Source: Pseudomonas syringae pv. cilantro
GTDB lineage: Bacteria; Pseudomonadota; Gammaproteobacteria; Pseudomonadales; Pseudomonadaceae
Assembly (NCBI RefSeq): GCF_001293775.1
Contig: NZ_LGLN01000078.1
Coordinates: 1-63,925, forward strand
Direction: 5' to 3'
Length of the DNA: 63,925 nucleotides
Positions 1-7,648 of the stretch are shown one piece after another. The notes under the pieces were generated by a model that searched no databases, had not been told where the DNA came from, and saw only the letters and a list, made by a program, of their open reading frames with translations. Each line of letters starts with the position of its first letter. Position 1 is the first letter of the stretch. The position numbers and the translations under genes were made by a program.

Positions 1-81
1 ATATAAATGCTCAGCTCTCACGAGTTGGTTTCAGATGAGCATAGATCATATTTTCATTGGTACTTGTGAAACACCCCACTA

Positions 82-158
82 GGCTCTGTACGAAAAGTAG
101 GCGAACGAAGGTCAGCAAGGCAAAAACAGGCAAGGAACGGCCGGCTTCGTACAAAGCC
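82..158. mobile_element. Possible MITE or IS-end remnant
   Basis: A 77-bp stretch is bounded by inverted repeats GGCTCTGTACGAA (82-94) and TTCGTACAAAGCC (146-158), matching at 12 of 13 positions. The interior has no credible gene. This is the architecture of a miniature inverted-repeat element or a solo insertion-sequence end. No target-site duplication is obvious, and no transposase is in the window. The rest of bases 1-270 shows no gene I can support. Confidence 0.4.
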
Positions 159-274
159 TTGCAGCAGCGTTCGAGCTGTGAGCAGCCAGGCTCAAGGTGG
201 GTTCAATATCCCGTTGTTGATTGCGCCACAGTCATGGCAACCTTGGTTCTTTGTCTCTATGCCAAGGAAGCCTG

Positions 275-1117
275 ATGCGATCGTTCGATTTCAAACAACT
301 GGATGTGTTCAGCGATCAACCGCTACTCGGCAATCCGCTGGCCGTGGTGCTGGGCGCCGATGGCCTGACCGACGAGCAGATGGCAGCGTTCGCGCGCTGG
401 ACCAACCTCAGTGAAACGACCTTTCTGCTCAAACCGACAGACCCGTGCGCCGACTATCGCGTGCGTATCTTCACGACCCTTGTCGAGCTGCCGTTCGCTG
501 GCCATCCCACTTTGGGCAGCTGCCACGCCTGGCTGGAGAGTGGCGGCGTGGCGCAGGGTGAGGAAATCATTCAGGAGTGCGGCATCGGTCTGGTGCGCAT
601 TCGCCGCGAGGGCAGCGGACTGGCATTCACTGCGCCTCCATTGCTGCGTTCAGGCGCGGTAGAACCGGAGCTGATCGAGCAGATTCGCCTCGGCATGAAG
701 CTCGGCACGGGTGAAATTCTGGATGCACGCTGGGTGGATAACGGCCCCGGCTGGGTCGCTTTCAGGCTTGCAGATCGCGCCAGTGTGCTCAGTTTGCAGC
801 CCGACTACGCGCAACTGAGCGGCCTGAAGCTCGGCGTCGTCGCGCCATGGGACCCTACGGTGGATGGTGACGAAGCGCAGTTTGAAGTGCGCGCTTTCGT
901 GCCCGGTGACGGCATGGCCGAAGACCCGGTGACCGGCAGCCTCAACGCCGGTATTGCCCGCTGGTTTCTGGAAGAGGGCCTTGCGCCCGAGCGTTACGTC
1001 GTCAGCCAGGGCACTGCACTCGGACGCAAGGGGCGGGTGTCCATTCAGCGCGTGGGTGACGATATCTGGGTGGGCGGTTCGACCGTAACCTGCATTGAAG
1101 GGCGGGTTTCGTTCTAG
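275..1117 (+). CDS. PhzF family epimerase/isomerase
   Basis: The 280-residue product belongs to the PhzF/YddE family, which has a diaminopimelate-epimerase-like double fold. The N-terminus (MRSFDFKQLDVFSDQPLLGN) is typical. The conserved acidic residue in NLSETTFL is Glu47. The family motifs FAGHPTLGS and, near the C-terminus, EDPVTGSLNAG are both present. I chose the ATG at 275 because AAGGAAG lies just upstream and the family sequence begins there; an in-frame ATG at 221 would add 18 unrelated residues. The substrate is unknown: PhzF itself isomerises a phenazine precursor, but no other phenazine gene is nearby. It is likely cytoplasmic and monocistronic. Confidence 0.85.
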   Translation: MRSFDFKQLDVFSDQPLLGNPLAVVLGADGLTDEQMAAFARWTNLSETTFLLKPTDPCADYRVRIFTTLVELPFAGHPTLGSCHAWLESGGVAQGEEIIQECGIGLVRIRREGSGLAFTAPPLLRSGAVEPELIEQIRLGMKLGTGEILDARWVDNGPGWVAFRLADRASVLSLQPDYAQLSGLKLGVVAPWDPTVDGDEAQFEVRAFVPGDGMAEDPVTGSLNAGIARWFLEEGLAPERYVVSQGTALGRKGRVSIQRVGDDIWVGGSTVTCIEGRVSF

Positions 1118-1144
1118 GTTATACATCAACCCAGGCATTCCCAA

Positions 1145-1245
1145 TAATCTCGACTAGCGTGCGACCTCGTGCGACGCGCCGCCTCCGCGTCGCATGCCGT
1201 TCTGGACGCTCTGCGTTCGATCCTGGATGCATAAGCCGGGGCACG
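1145..1245. repeat. Dispersed intergenic repeat, copy 1
   Basis: The gap between the PhzF gene and the DUF4130 gene holds GCATGCCGTTCTGGACGCTC with flanking GTGCGACGC and CGATC blocks. The same blocks occur in reverse orientation near 33285-33340. This fits a short Pseudomonas intergenic repeat family. It also lies where two convergent transcripts end, so it may act in 3'-end formation, which is inference. Confidence 0.55.
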
Positions 1246-1265
1246 AGCGTCGCAACGTTAAGGAC

Positions 1266-2105
1266 TCAATCCCTCAGCGCAATCTTCTTGCCGCGTCGGG
1301 CGGCGATGTCGCTGGCCTGGCCGTCGCGCTGTTTGCCGGTTCTGGCCTGAGTGATGAGTGCCGGGATCAGCGGACCTTCCGGCAGGTTTTTCCAGAAGCG
1401 TGAAGGAAAGTGACCCTCCATGACCTTGGGGTTCAGCCGGGCGGGATTGAAGATGTGGCTGTAATAAGTCAGCCAAAGCTCACCGTGCGGGTCCTCCACC
1501 TGCCGCGCCATGGTCTTCCAGGCTTCCGGGCAGCGGCGTTCGTGAATCAGCTCATTGCCGTCGTAATAGACACCGTCGTATGGCGTGGCAATCATCCAGC
1601 GATGCTGGCCCATTCGCCCGATAAAGTGTTCGCTGGCACTCAGCAGAATATCGTGGGCAGGCTCATGCCAGGCCACATACTGCGGGCGCATGATTGCTGC
1701 GTCGTTATCGGCAGGCGGCAGCGCTACAAAACGCAGAAAGGCATGCAGATGATGCGCCTCGCGCCGTACCGATTTGAGACGTCGATGCAGCTCGCTGCCC
1801 AGTTTGTCGCCCGCCATCATGGCCGTTCGATCACCATGCGTAACACGCCACAGCACTTCATACAGCAAGCTCCAGCGCTGCTCGCCGCGATAGCGCGACG
1901 AGCTTTCAAGCAGTTTCAGCAACTCCAGCGGAACCCGCGCCTGAAACGGCCCGGATTCCCTGGGGTATTCTTCTTCGCTGCCGAACAAGTCAGCTGCGTC
2001 AGGAGATCTCCAGCTGACCTGGCTGGGGTCGATCTCGTGGCTCAATAGCCAGCGTGCCTGAGTTCGCCACGTTTCGAACAGATCATCACAATCAAGACAG
2101 ATCAT
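1266..2105 (-). CDS. DUF4130 protein, radical-SAM partner
   Basis: The 279-residue product matches what I know of the TIGR03915/DUF4130 'SAM-linked probable DNA metabolism protein' family. It begins MICLDCDDLFETWRTQARWLL. Its start ATG overlaps the stop of the upstream radical-SAM gene by four bases (ATGA), so the two are probably translationally coupled. Upstream in-frame codons exist but lie inside the neighbour, so I rejected them. In many bacteria this family is found beside, or fused to, uracil-DNA glycosylase-like domains. That and the LexA-type box ahead of the operon suggest a role in DNA repair. The biochemical activity is not established. Confidence 0.8.
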   Translation of the reverse strand: MICLDCDDLFETWRTQARWLLSHEIDPSQVSWRSPDAADLFGSEEEYPRESGPFQARVPLELLKLLESSSRYRGEQRWSLLYEVLWRVTHGDRTAMMAGDKLGSELHRRLKSVRREAHHLHAFLRFVALPPADNDAAIMRPQYVAWHEPAHDILLSASEHFIGRMGQHRWMIATPYDGVYYDGNELIHERRCPEAWKTMARQVEDPHGELWLTYYSHIFNPARLNPKVMEGHFPSRFWKNLPEGPLIPALITQARTGKQRDGQASDIAARRGKKIALRD

Positions 2106-3322
2106 CCCCAGAGCCCCATTTGCTGGGGCTGCGGCCGGTCGCGCAGCTGATGATGCAGGAACTCGCTGGTGGTCTCGGCATGTGGCGGATGATAGTCGCT
2201 GGTGATGATGAACGGTTTGGCTTTGGCCAGCACACAACGCATGCGGGTCAGGTCTTCGTAACGAATGCGCCGCTGCTTGCGCAGTTCGACCAGCCGCTGG
2301 GTGGTACGAATGCCGATGCCCGGCACCCGGGCGATCAGCGCCGGGTCGGCGTTGTTCAGGTCCAGTGGAAACACTTGCCGATTGCCCAATGCCCACGCCA
2401 GCTTCGGGTCGATATCCAGGGCAAGATCACCGGGCCCGCTGAGCAATTCGCCAGCAGTGAAACCATAGCCGCGCAGCAGAAAGTCTGCCTGATACAGGCG
2501 GTGCTCGCGCATCAGCGGCGGGGCGGCCAGCGGCACGCTGTTGGGGCTGTTAGGGATCGGGCTGAACGCCGAGTAGTAGACCCGGCGCAGCTTGAAGTCA
2601 CTGTACAGCGACTGCGCGCTGTGCAGGATGGTGCTGTCATCGGTGGCGTCAGCGCCGACGATCATTTGCGTGCTTTGCCCGGCTGGTGCAAAACGCGGCG
2701 AGCGCGGTTCGTTGCGCACGGTCTGTTCGCCGGTGTAGATGGTCTGCATGGCCTGCTTGATGGACGCGACGTCTTTTTCCGGCGCAAGGGTTTGCAGGCT
2801 GAGATCGGTCGGTAGCTCGATGTTGACGCTCAGGCGGTCGGCATAACGCCCGGCCTTTTCGATCAGCGCCGGGTCAGCGTCGGGAATGGTCTTGAGGTGG
2901 ATGTAGCCGCGAAATTCGTGCACCTCGCGCAGCAACCGCGCCACCTCGACCAACTGCTCCATGGTGTAGTCGGCCGAGCGAATGATCCCGGAACTCAAAA
3001 ACAGCCCGCTGACGCAATTGCGACGATAGAAGTCCAGAGTCAGGGTGACCACTTCTTCGGGGGTGAAGCGCGCGCGCGGCACATCGCTGGAGCGACGGTT
3101 GACGCAATACTGGCAGTCATACAGGCAGAAGTTGGTCAGCAGAATTTTCAACAACGAGACGCAGCGTCCATCGGGCGTATAACTGTGGCAGATGCCCATG
3201 CCATTAGTCGAACCCAGCCCGGATTTGTTCTGCGAGCTGCGCTTGGGGGCTCCACTGCTGGCGCACGACGCATCGTACTTGGCGGCGTCTGCGAGGATGC
3301 TGAGCTTGTCGATGAGCTCCAT
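2102..3322 (-). CDS. DNA modification/repair radical SAM protein
   Basis: The 406-residue protein resembles TIGR03916, 'putative DNA modification/repair radical SAM protein'. The radical-SAM cluster motif CxxxCxxC is Cys66-Cys70-Cys73 (NFCLYDCQYC). The C-terminal part contains a helix-hairpin-helix-like segment (IARVPGIGIRTTQRLVEL) that would contact DNA. The start ATG is 14 bases downstream of a match to the LexA consensus. It forms a two-gene unit with the DUF4130 gene through an ATGA overlap. I infer an SOS-induced repair or modification activity; substrate and chemistry are unknown. Confidence 0.85.
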   Translation of the reverse strand: MELIDKLSILADAAKYDASCASSGAPKRSSQNKSGLGSTNGMGICHSYTPDGRCVSLLKILLTNFCLYDCQYCVNRRSSDVPRARFTPEEVVTLTLDFYRRNCVSGLFLSSGIIRSADYTMEQLVEVARLLREVHEFRGYIHLKTIPDADPALIEKAGRYADRLSVNIELPTDLSLQTLAPEKDVASIKQAMQTIYTGEQTVRNEPRSPRFAPAGQSTQMIVGADATDDSTILHSAQSLYSDFKLRRVYYSAFSPIPNSPNSVPLAAPPLMREHRLYQADFLLRGYGFTAGELLSGPGDLALDIDPKLAWALGNRQVFPLDLNNADPALIARVPGIGIRTTQRLVELRKQRRIRYEDLTRMRCVLAKAKPFIITSDYHPPHAETTSEFLHHQLRDRPQPQQMGLWG

Positions 3323-3336
3323 GGAAAGACCCTTGA

Positions 3337-3352
3337 CTGTTTGGATGTACAG
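3337..3352 (-). promoter_or_regulatory. LexA (SOS) box
   Basis: On the minus strand the sequence is CTGTACATCCAAACAG, an exact CTGT-N8-ACAG match with the favourable flank TA before it. It lies 15-30 bases upstream of the radical-SAM start codon, where LexA would block transcription. The family link to DNA repair makes the match more credible than a chance hit. Confidence 0.75.
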
Positions 3353-3441
3353 TATAGGTTTGCCAGTACAGACTCAAGCAATGCAAACGCGATCAGACCG
3401 AAGGTCGGCAGGCGTAAACACGGCAACAAGCCGTATTTTTT

Positions 3442-3458
3442 AAATGTTATTTTATAAC
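3442..3458 (+). promoter_or_regulatory. Zur-like operator
   Basis: AAATGTTATTTTATAAC contains the palindrome GTTAT-TTT-ATAAC (3446-3458). The left part matches the gammaproteobacterial Zur consensus well (AAATGTTAT..TATAAC). A weaker related palindrome GTAAT-ACT-GTAAC lies at 3477-3489. Both precede the zinc importer genes, so zinc-dependent repression is the likely control. Confidence 0.65.
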
Positions 3459-3512
3459 GAAGCGTGTCTTTGGTATGTAATACTGTAACGAATAATTGCA
3501 GGTTACTGGCGC

Positions 3513-3644
3513 GTGAAATCTTCTCAATCTTCTTCGATCCCGGCTTCCGTTCTGGCCCAGTCGGCCTGGAAACGAGTGCTGTTCTCCCTTGCGGTACTGG
3601 CGCTGTTGTGGGCGGCGATCGGCTGGTCGGTGGCCATTCCGTGA
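3513..3644 (+). CDS. Small membrane protein before zinc ABC genes
   Basis: A 43-residue ORF starts at GTG 3513 (VKSSQSSSIPASVLAQ...) and carries one hydrophobic segment at about residues 22-42 (LFSLAVLALLWAAIGWSVAI). Its TGA stop overlaps the GTG start of the ATPase gene (GTGA), an arrangement typical of translational coupling. I recall short proteins of this kind upstream of metal ABC ATPases in other Pseudomonas. They are sometimes annotated as 'metal ABC transporter ATPase', which the sequence does not support. A single-pass accessory or leader peptide is more likely. No obvious strong ribosome-binding site precedes it. Confidence 0.6.
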   Translation: MKSSQSSSIPASVLAQSAWKRVLFSLAVLALLWAAIGWSVAIP

Positions 3645-4390
3645 GTGCCGCGATCAGCCTCGAAAACCTTACGGTGGCTTACGAGCGCCGACCCGCTGTG
3701 CATCACCTCAACGGTCGATTCGAAGCGGGCAGCCTGACGGCGATTGTCGGACCGAACGGTGCCGGCAAGTCGACCCTGATCAAGGCCATTGCCGGGACCA
3801 TGAAGCCTGCGCAGGGGCGTGTCGATCGGGGGCGTCTGGCAACCCGCACGATCGGCTACCTGCCTCAGGCCGCCGAAATCGATCGCAGCTTTCCGTTGAG
3901 CGTGGCGGATACCGTGGCCATGGGTGCATGGCACAGCATCGGGCCGTTTCGTGGCCTGACGCGCAATCATGCCCGGCTCACCGCAGAGGCGCTGCGCACC
4001 GTCGGGCTGGAAGGGTTCGAAGGTCGCAGCGTGGGCTCGCTGTCGTCCGGCCAGTTCCAGCGCGTGCTGTTTGCCCGGCTGTTGCTGCAGGACGCTTCGG
4101 TGATCCTGCTGGACGAGCCGTTCACCGCCATTGATGCGCGCACCACTCGCGATCTGCTGGAACTGGTGCGGGCCTGGCACGGGCAGGGACGGACCGTGAT
4201 TGCCGTGTTGCACGACATCGATCAGGTTCGTCAGCACTTTCCGCAAACGCTGTTGATGGCCCGCGAAGCCATCGCCTGGGGTGACACAGCAGATGTGCTC
4301 AGCGTCGCCAACCTGCGCAAGGCGCGCAACATGGCGGAATACTGGAGCCCCGACGCACTGTTGTGTGATGTCGAGGACGAGCGCTCATGA
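3641..4390 (+). CDS. Zinc ABC transporter ATP-binding protein
   Basis: The 249-residue ATPase is of the ZnuC/TroB type and powers metal import across the inner membrane. Visible motifs are Walker A (GPNGAGKST), signature (LSSGQFQRV) and Walker B (VILLDEPFTAID), followed by the H-loop HDID. I chose the GTG at 3641, which overlaps the preceding stop; the longer frame back to 3464 would run across the small ORF. It overlaps the permease gene by four bases (ATGA). The Zur-like box upstream and the His-rich ligand set of the partner binding protein point to zinc rather than manganese. Confidence 0.88.
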   Translation: MSAAISLENLTVAYERRPAVHHLNGRFEAGSLTAIVGPNGAGKSTLIKAIAGTMKPAQGRVDRGRLATRTIGYLPQAAEIDRSFPLSVADTVAMGAWHSIGPFRGLTRNHARLTAEALRTVGLEGFEGRSVGSLSSGQFQRVLFARLLLQDASVILLDEPFTAIDARTTRDLLELVRAWHGQGRTVIAVLHDIDQVRQHFPQTLLMAREAIAWGDTADVLSVANLRKARNMAEYWSPDALLCDVEDERS

Positions 4391-5256
4391 TGCTTTACAG
4401 CCTGATCGTCGAGCCGTTTATCGAATTCGGTTTCATGCGTCGCGCGCTGGTGGCGTGTCTGGCCCTGGGTATCGGCTCGGGCCCGGTGGGCGTGTTGCTG
4501 ATGCTGCGACGCATGAGCCTGGTGGGCGACGCTATGAGTCACGCGGTGCTGCCGGGGGCCGCGATAGGCTTCATGCTCGCCGGCCTTTCACTGCCCGCCA
4601 TGGGCTTCGGCGGCCTGATCGCCGGGTTGGCGGTGGCGTTGCTGTCCGGGCTGGTCAGCCGCCTGACGTCACTGCGCGAGGATGCCAGCTTCGCCAGTTT
4701 TTACCTGACCTCGCTGGCCGCCGGGGTGCTGATCGTGTCGCTGCACGGCTCTAGCGTCGACCTGCTGCATGTGCTGTTCGGCACCATTCTGGCCATCGAT
4801 GACGCGTCGATTTACATGGTTGGCAGCATCGCTTCGTTTACGCTGGTGTTGTTGGCGGTGATCTACCGCCCACTGGTGCTGGAATGCTTCGATCCGGGTT
4901 TCCTGCGCGCCGTGGGTGGTCGTGGATCGCTGTATCACGTGTTGTTTCTGCTGCTTGTCGTGCTCAATCTGGTCGCAGGTTTTCAGGCGCTGGGCACGTT
5001 GATGGCGGTGGGCATGATGATGCTGCCTGCAACGGCTGCGCGATTCTGGAGCAATTCGCTGAGCGGCCTGATGTTGATTTCGACGCTGCTCGCCACCTTG
5101 TCCGGGCTGATCGGCCTGATCGTTTCCTATCACCTTGGCGTTGCTTCGGGGCCCGCCATCGTGTTGACCGCCAGTGCGTTTTACGCGTTTTCCCTGCTGT
5201 TCGGACGCACAGGCATTGTGCGTCGGCTGTTTCCCAAACCTCACCTGGCCCACTGA
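4387..5256 (+). CDS. Zinc ABC transporter permease
   Basis: The 289-residue ABC-3 family permease (ZnuB/TroC type) has about eight hydrophobic segments. The conserved stretch MSLVGDAMSHAVLPGAAIGF lies near residue 45, and the region near FQALGTLMAVGMMMLPAT is typical of the family's coupling segment. It is translationally coupled to the ATPase by an ATGA overlap and is followed after 11 bases by the binding-protein gene. It forms the inner-membrane channel of the importer. Confidence 0.88.
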   Translation: MMLYSLIVEPFIEFGFMRRALVACLALGIGSGPVGVLLMLRRMSLVGDAMSHAVLPGAAIGFMLAGLSLPAMGFGGLIAGLAVALLSGLVSRLTSLREDASFASFYLTSLAAGVLIVSLHGSSVDLLHVLFGTILAIDDASIYMVGSIASFTLVLLAVIYRPLVLECFDPGFLRAVGGRGSLYHVLFLLLVVLNLVAGFQALGTLMAVGMMMLPATAARFWSNSLSGLMLISTLLATLSGLIGLIVSYHLGVASGPAIVLTASAFYAFSLLFGRTGIVRRLFPKPHLAH

Positions 5257-5267
5257 AAAGGTATGTC

Positions 5268-6164
5268 ATGAAACGATTGATGCTGTTGAGTTCGATGGCT
5301 GCACTGGCGTTGTCCGCGTTCGCCAGTCTGGCCCAGGCCAAACCACTTGAGACGGTGGCATCGTTTACGGTGATCGCTGATATGGTCAGCACGGTCGGCG
5401 GCGAGCGTGTTCACGTTAAATCGCTGATCGGCCCGAATGGCGACCCGCACGTCTACGAGCCAACGCCAAGTGATGCCCAGGCACTGAAAAATGCCGATCT
5501 GGCCTTTGTCAGCGGCCTGCATCTGGAAGGCTGGATGGACCGGTTGATCAAGGCCTCAGGCTACAAAGGCCAGCCGGTGGTGCTTTCGCAAGGCATCAAG
5601 ACGCGCAGCATGGATGAAGACGGCAAACGCATCGTCGATCCGCATGCCTGGAACAGCGCTGCCAACGGGGTGATTTATGTGCGCAACATCATCGCTGCAT
5701 TGAAGAAAGCCGACCCCGAAGGTGCCAGCGAATACCAGGCCAATGGCGACCGCTACATCGCTGAGTTGCAACAGCTCGATCAGTACGCCCGTGACCAGAT
5801 CAATTCAGTCCCGGCGGCCAGCCGCAAGATCCTGACTTCTCACGATGCGTTCGGTTATTTCGGTGATGCCTACGGCGTGACGTTCCTTTCACCACTGGGT
5901 CTGTCCACCGAGTCCGAGGCGTCGGCAGCCGATGTTTCGAAGCTGATCCGGCAGATAAAGGCCGAACACGTCAGCGCGTATTTCTTCGAGAACTCCAGTG
6001 ATCCGCGTCTGGTCAAGCAGATCGCCCAGGCCAGTGGAGCCCAGCCGGGCGGCGAGCTGTACGTTGAATCGCTGTCGCCAACCGATGGCCCCGCGCCGAC
6101 GTACGCGAAGATGTTTCGCTACAACGTCGATACGCTGACGGCAGCGATGAAGCGCAATCAGTAA
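5268..6164 (+). CDS. Periplasmic zinc-binding protein (ZnuA/TroA-like)
   Basis: The 298-residue cluster A-I binding protein has a signal peptide ending AQA at about residue 24. Candidate metal ligands are His61 (DPHVYEP), His126 (VDPHAW) and His192 (SHDAFGYF). The HDAFGYF form is that of zinc-binding TroA/ZnuA; Mn-binding PsaA/MntC proteins carry Glu at this position. The fourth position appears to be Glu267 (YVESLS), where TroA has Asp. No long His-rich loop is present, unlike classical ZnuA. AAGG precedes the ATG. It is the last gene of the importer unit. Zinc specificity is inferred from these ligands plus the upstream Zur-like site. Confidence 0.85.
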   Translation: MKRLMLLSSMAALALSAFASLAQAKPLETVASFTVIADMVSTVGGERVHVKSLIGPNGDPHVYEPTPSDAQALKNADLAFVSGLHLEGWMDRLIKASGYKGQPVVLSQGIKTRSMDEDGKRIVDPHAWNSAANGVIYVRNIIAALKKADPEGASEYQANGDRYIAELQQLDQYARDQINSVPAASRKILTSHDAFGYFGDAYGVTFLSPLGLSTESEASAADVSKLIRQIKAEHVSAYFFENSSDPRLVKQIAQASGAQPGGELYVESLSPTDGPAPTYAKMFRYNVDTLTAAMKRNQ

Positions 6165-6173
6165 ACCCGAATA

Positions 6174-6202
6174 CGCGCAGCCCGTGCGAGTTGGGCTGCG
6201 CG
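6174..6202. terminator. Bidirectional hairpin between convergent genes
   Basis: A perfect 10-bp stem CGCGCAGCCC/GGGCTGCGCG with a 9-base loop lies between the convergent zinc importer and aldose epimerase genes. There is no long T-run, so termination strength is uncertain. Confidence 0.6.
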
Positions 6203-6212
6203 ATGTCATGCC

Positions 6213-7361
6213 TCAGTCAGTGAGGAATTTGAACACAGTGGTCTGAGTGTAGGCTTTGCCCGGATCCAGTCGAGTGCTGGGGAATGTCGGCTGGTTGGGC
6301 GCGTCAGGGTAATGCTGGGTTTCCAGCGTGAACGCACCCCAGTGCGGGTAGACCTTGCCGCCCTTGCCGTGGATGCTGCCATCCAGGAAGTTGCCGGTGT
6401 ACAGCTGCACGCCGGGCTCGGTAGTGAACAACTGCAGTTTGCGCCCGGACTGTGGATCGCTGACTTCGGCAGCCAGTTTCTTCACATCGCCTTTGGTGTC
6501 CAGAACCCAGTTGAAGTCAAAGCCGCCTTGCTTGGGCTCGGCGTACTTGAGCTGCGGATGATCATCCTTGATGTGCTTGCCGAAGGCGGTGGGTTTGAGG
6601 AAGTCCATCGGCGTGCCAGCCACGGCGGGCAGTTCGCCGGTCGGGATCAGTTTGTCGTTGACCGGTGTGTAATGCGAAGCGTGCAGGGTGGCGACCTGTT
6701 TGAGCACATCGCCGCTGCCTGCGCCGGCCAGGTTGAAGTAACTGTGGTTGGTCAGGTTCAGCACCGTCGGCTTGTCGGTGGTGGCCCGGTAGTCGATTTT
6801 CAGCTCGTTCTTGTCGCTCAGGCTGTACGTGACTTCGGTCTGCAAGGTTCCGGGGAAGCCCATTTCGCCATCGGGTGACACGTAAGTCAGTTTCACGCCG
6901 ACCGAATCACCGGTTTTGGTTTCCTCGGCTTTCCACAGGCGCTTGTCGAAGCCCTTGTCGCCGCCGTGCAAGGCGTTGGTCTTGTCGTTGAGCGGAACCT
7001 GCCAGGTCTTGCCATCGAGGGTGAATTTGCCGCCTGCGAGGCGGTTGCCGAAGCGGCCAATGGTCGCGCCGAAATAAACCGTGCCGTTGTTCTGGTACCC
7101 CTGCACATCATCGAAACCCAGCACGATGTCTTCGACCTTGCCAGCCTTGTCCGGCACCAGCAGCGATTGCAGGGTGGCGCCATAGGTGATGATGCTGGCC
7201 TGCACGCCGTGGCTGTTGCGCAAGGTGTATTTCTCGACGGCGGTGCCGTCCGGCAGTTGGCCAAAGGTGCTGTGTTCGCTGGAGAGAGCTGCAGCCTGTG
7301 CAGTCAAGGTGCTGATCATCAAAGACAGTCCAAGGGTGCTGAGAAGAGCATGCGTTTTCAT
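6213..7361 (-). CDS. galM: Exported aldose 1-epimerase (GalM family)
   Basis: The 382-residue mutarotase interconverts alpha and beta anomers of sugars such as galactose or arabinose. A signal peptide (MKTHALLSTLGLSLMISTLTAQA) is followed by the mature chain, so it should act in the periplasm. Catalytic-type residues are His132 (NALHGGDKGFD) and His206 (NHSYFNLAG), with a conserved Glu in FTLETQHYPD near the C-terminus. It diverges from the lactonase gene, and its upstream region carries a copy of the sugar operator-like motif. Placement beside AraFGH suggests it prepares the anomer used for uptake. Confidence 0.9.
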   Translation of the reverse strand: MKTHALLSTLGLSLMISTLTAQAAALSSEHSTFGQLPDGTAVEKYTLRNSHGVQASIITYGATLQSLLVPDKAGKVEDIVLGFDDVQGYQNNGTVYFGATIGRFGNRLAGGKFTLDGKTWQVPLNDKTNALHGGDKGFDKRLWKAEETKTGDSVGVKLTYVSPDGEMGFPGTLQTEVTYSLSDKNELKIDYRATTDKPTVLNLTNHSYFNLAGAGSGDVLKQVATLHASHYTPVNDKLIPTGELPAVAGTPMDFLKPTAFGKHIKDDHPQLKYAEPKQGGFDFNWVLDTKGDVKKLAAEVSDPQSGRKLQLFTTEPGVQLYTGNFLDGSIHGKGGKVYPHWGAFTLETQHYPDAPNQPTFPSTRLDPGKAYTQTTVFKFLTD

Positions 7362-7387
7362 CTGATCTACCCACTTTTATTGTTATT

Positions 7388-7406
7388 GGTAAGACTATTT
7401 GATCGG
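7388..7406 (+). promoter_or_regulatory. Sugar-locus operator-like motif, copy 1
   Basis: GGTAAGACTATTTGATCGG recurs with one mismatch at 8602-8620. It lies about 27 bases upstream of galM. It runs into an inverted repeat ATCGGAT-TTC-ATCCGAT (7402-7418). A weaker relative (TGTAATACTATTTAGTAG) is at about 7461-7478. A shared regulator site is the likely explanation. Confidence 0.55.
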
Positions 7407-7648
7407 ATTTCATCCGATGCATGGGTTTATAGCCGATAAAATGCCGCTTGAAAAATAAATTGTAATACTATTTAGTAGTGCATGTGTCAGCGAAGCGCTG
7501 TGCGTCACTTTAGCCGATCTGGCAACATTTTATGCCGGACGGGCTTGTCTGATGCGCGATGGACAGGCTGGCAAGGTGCACGACACGACCATTGAGCGAT
7601 ACCCCTATTTTAAAAGTGCCTTTACAACAATAACAAAGGACATTTTTC

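Noticed and set aside
57..275. Small open frame at the left edge
   Set aside because: It crosses the inverted-repeat element, has a non-protein-like composition and overlaps the PhzF start.
3464..3640. N-terminal extension of the zinc ATPase
   Set aside because: The family sequence begins at GTG 3641, and the 43-residue ORF occupies this region in another frame.
5268..6164. Manganese-binding protein call
   Set aside because: The HDAFGYF motif with His and the Zur-like box favour zinc, whereas Mn-type proteins carry Glu at that site.
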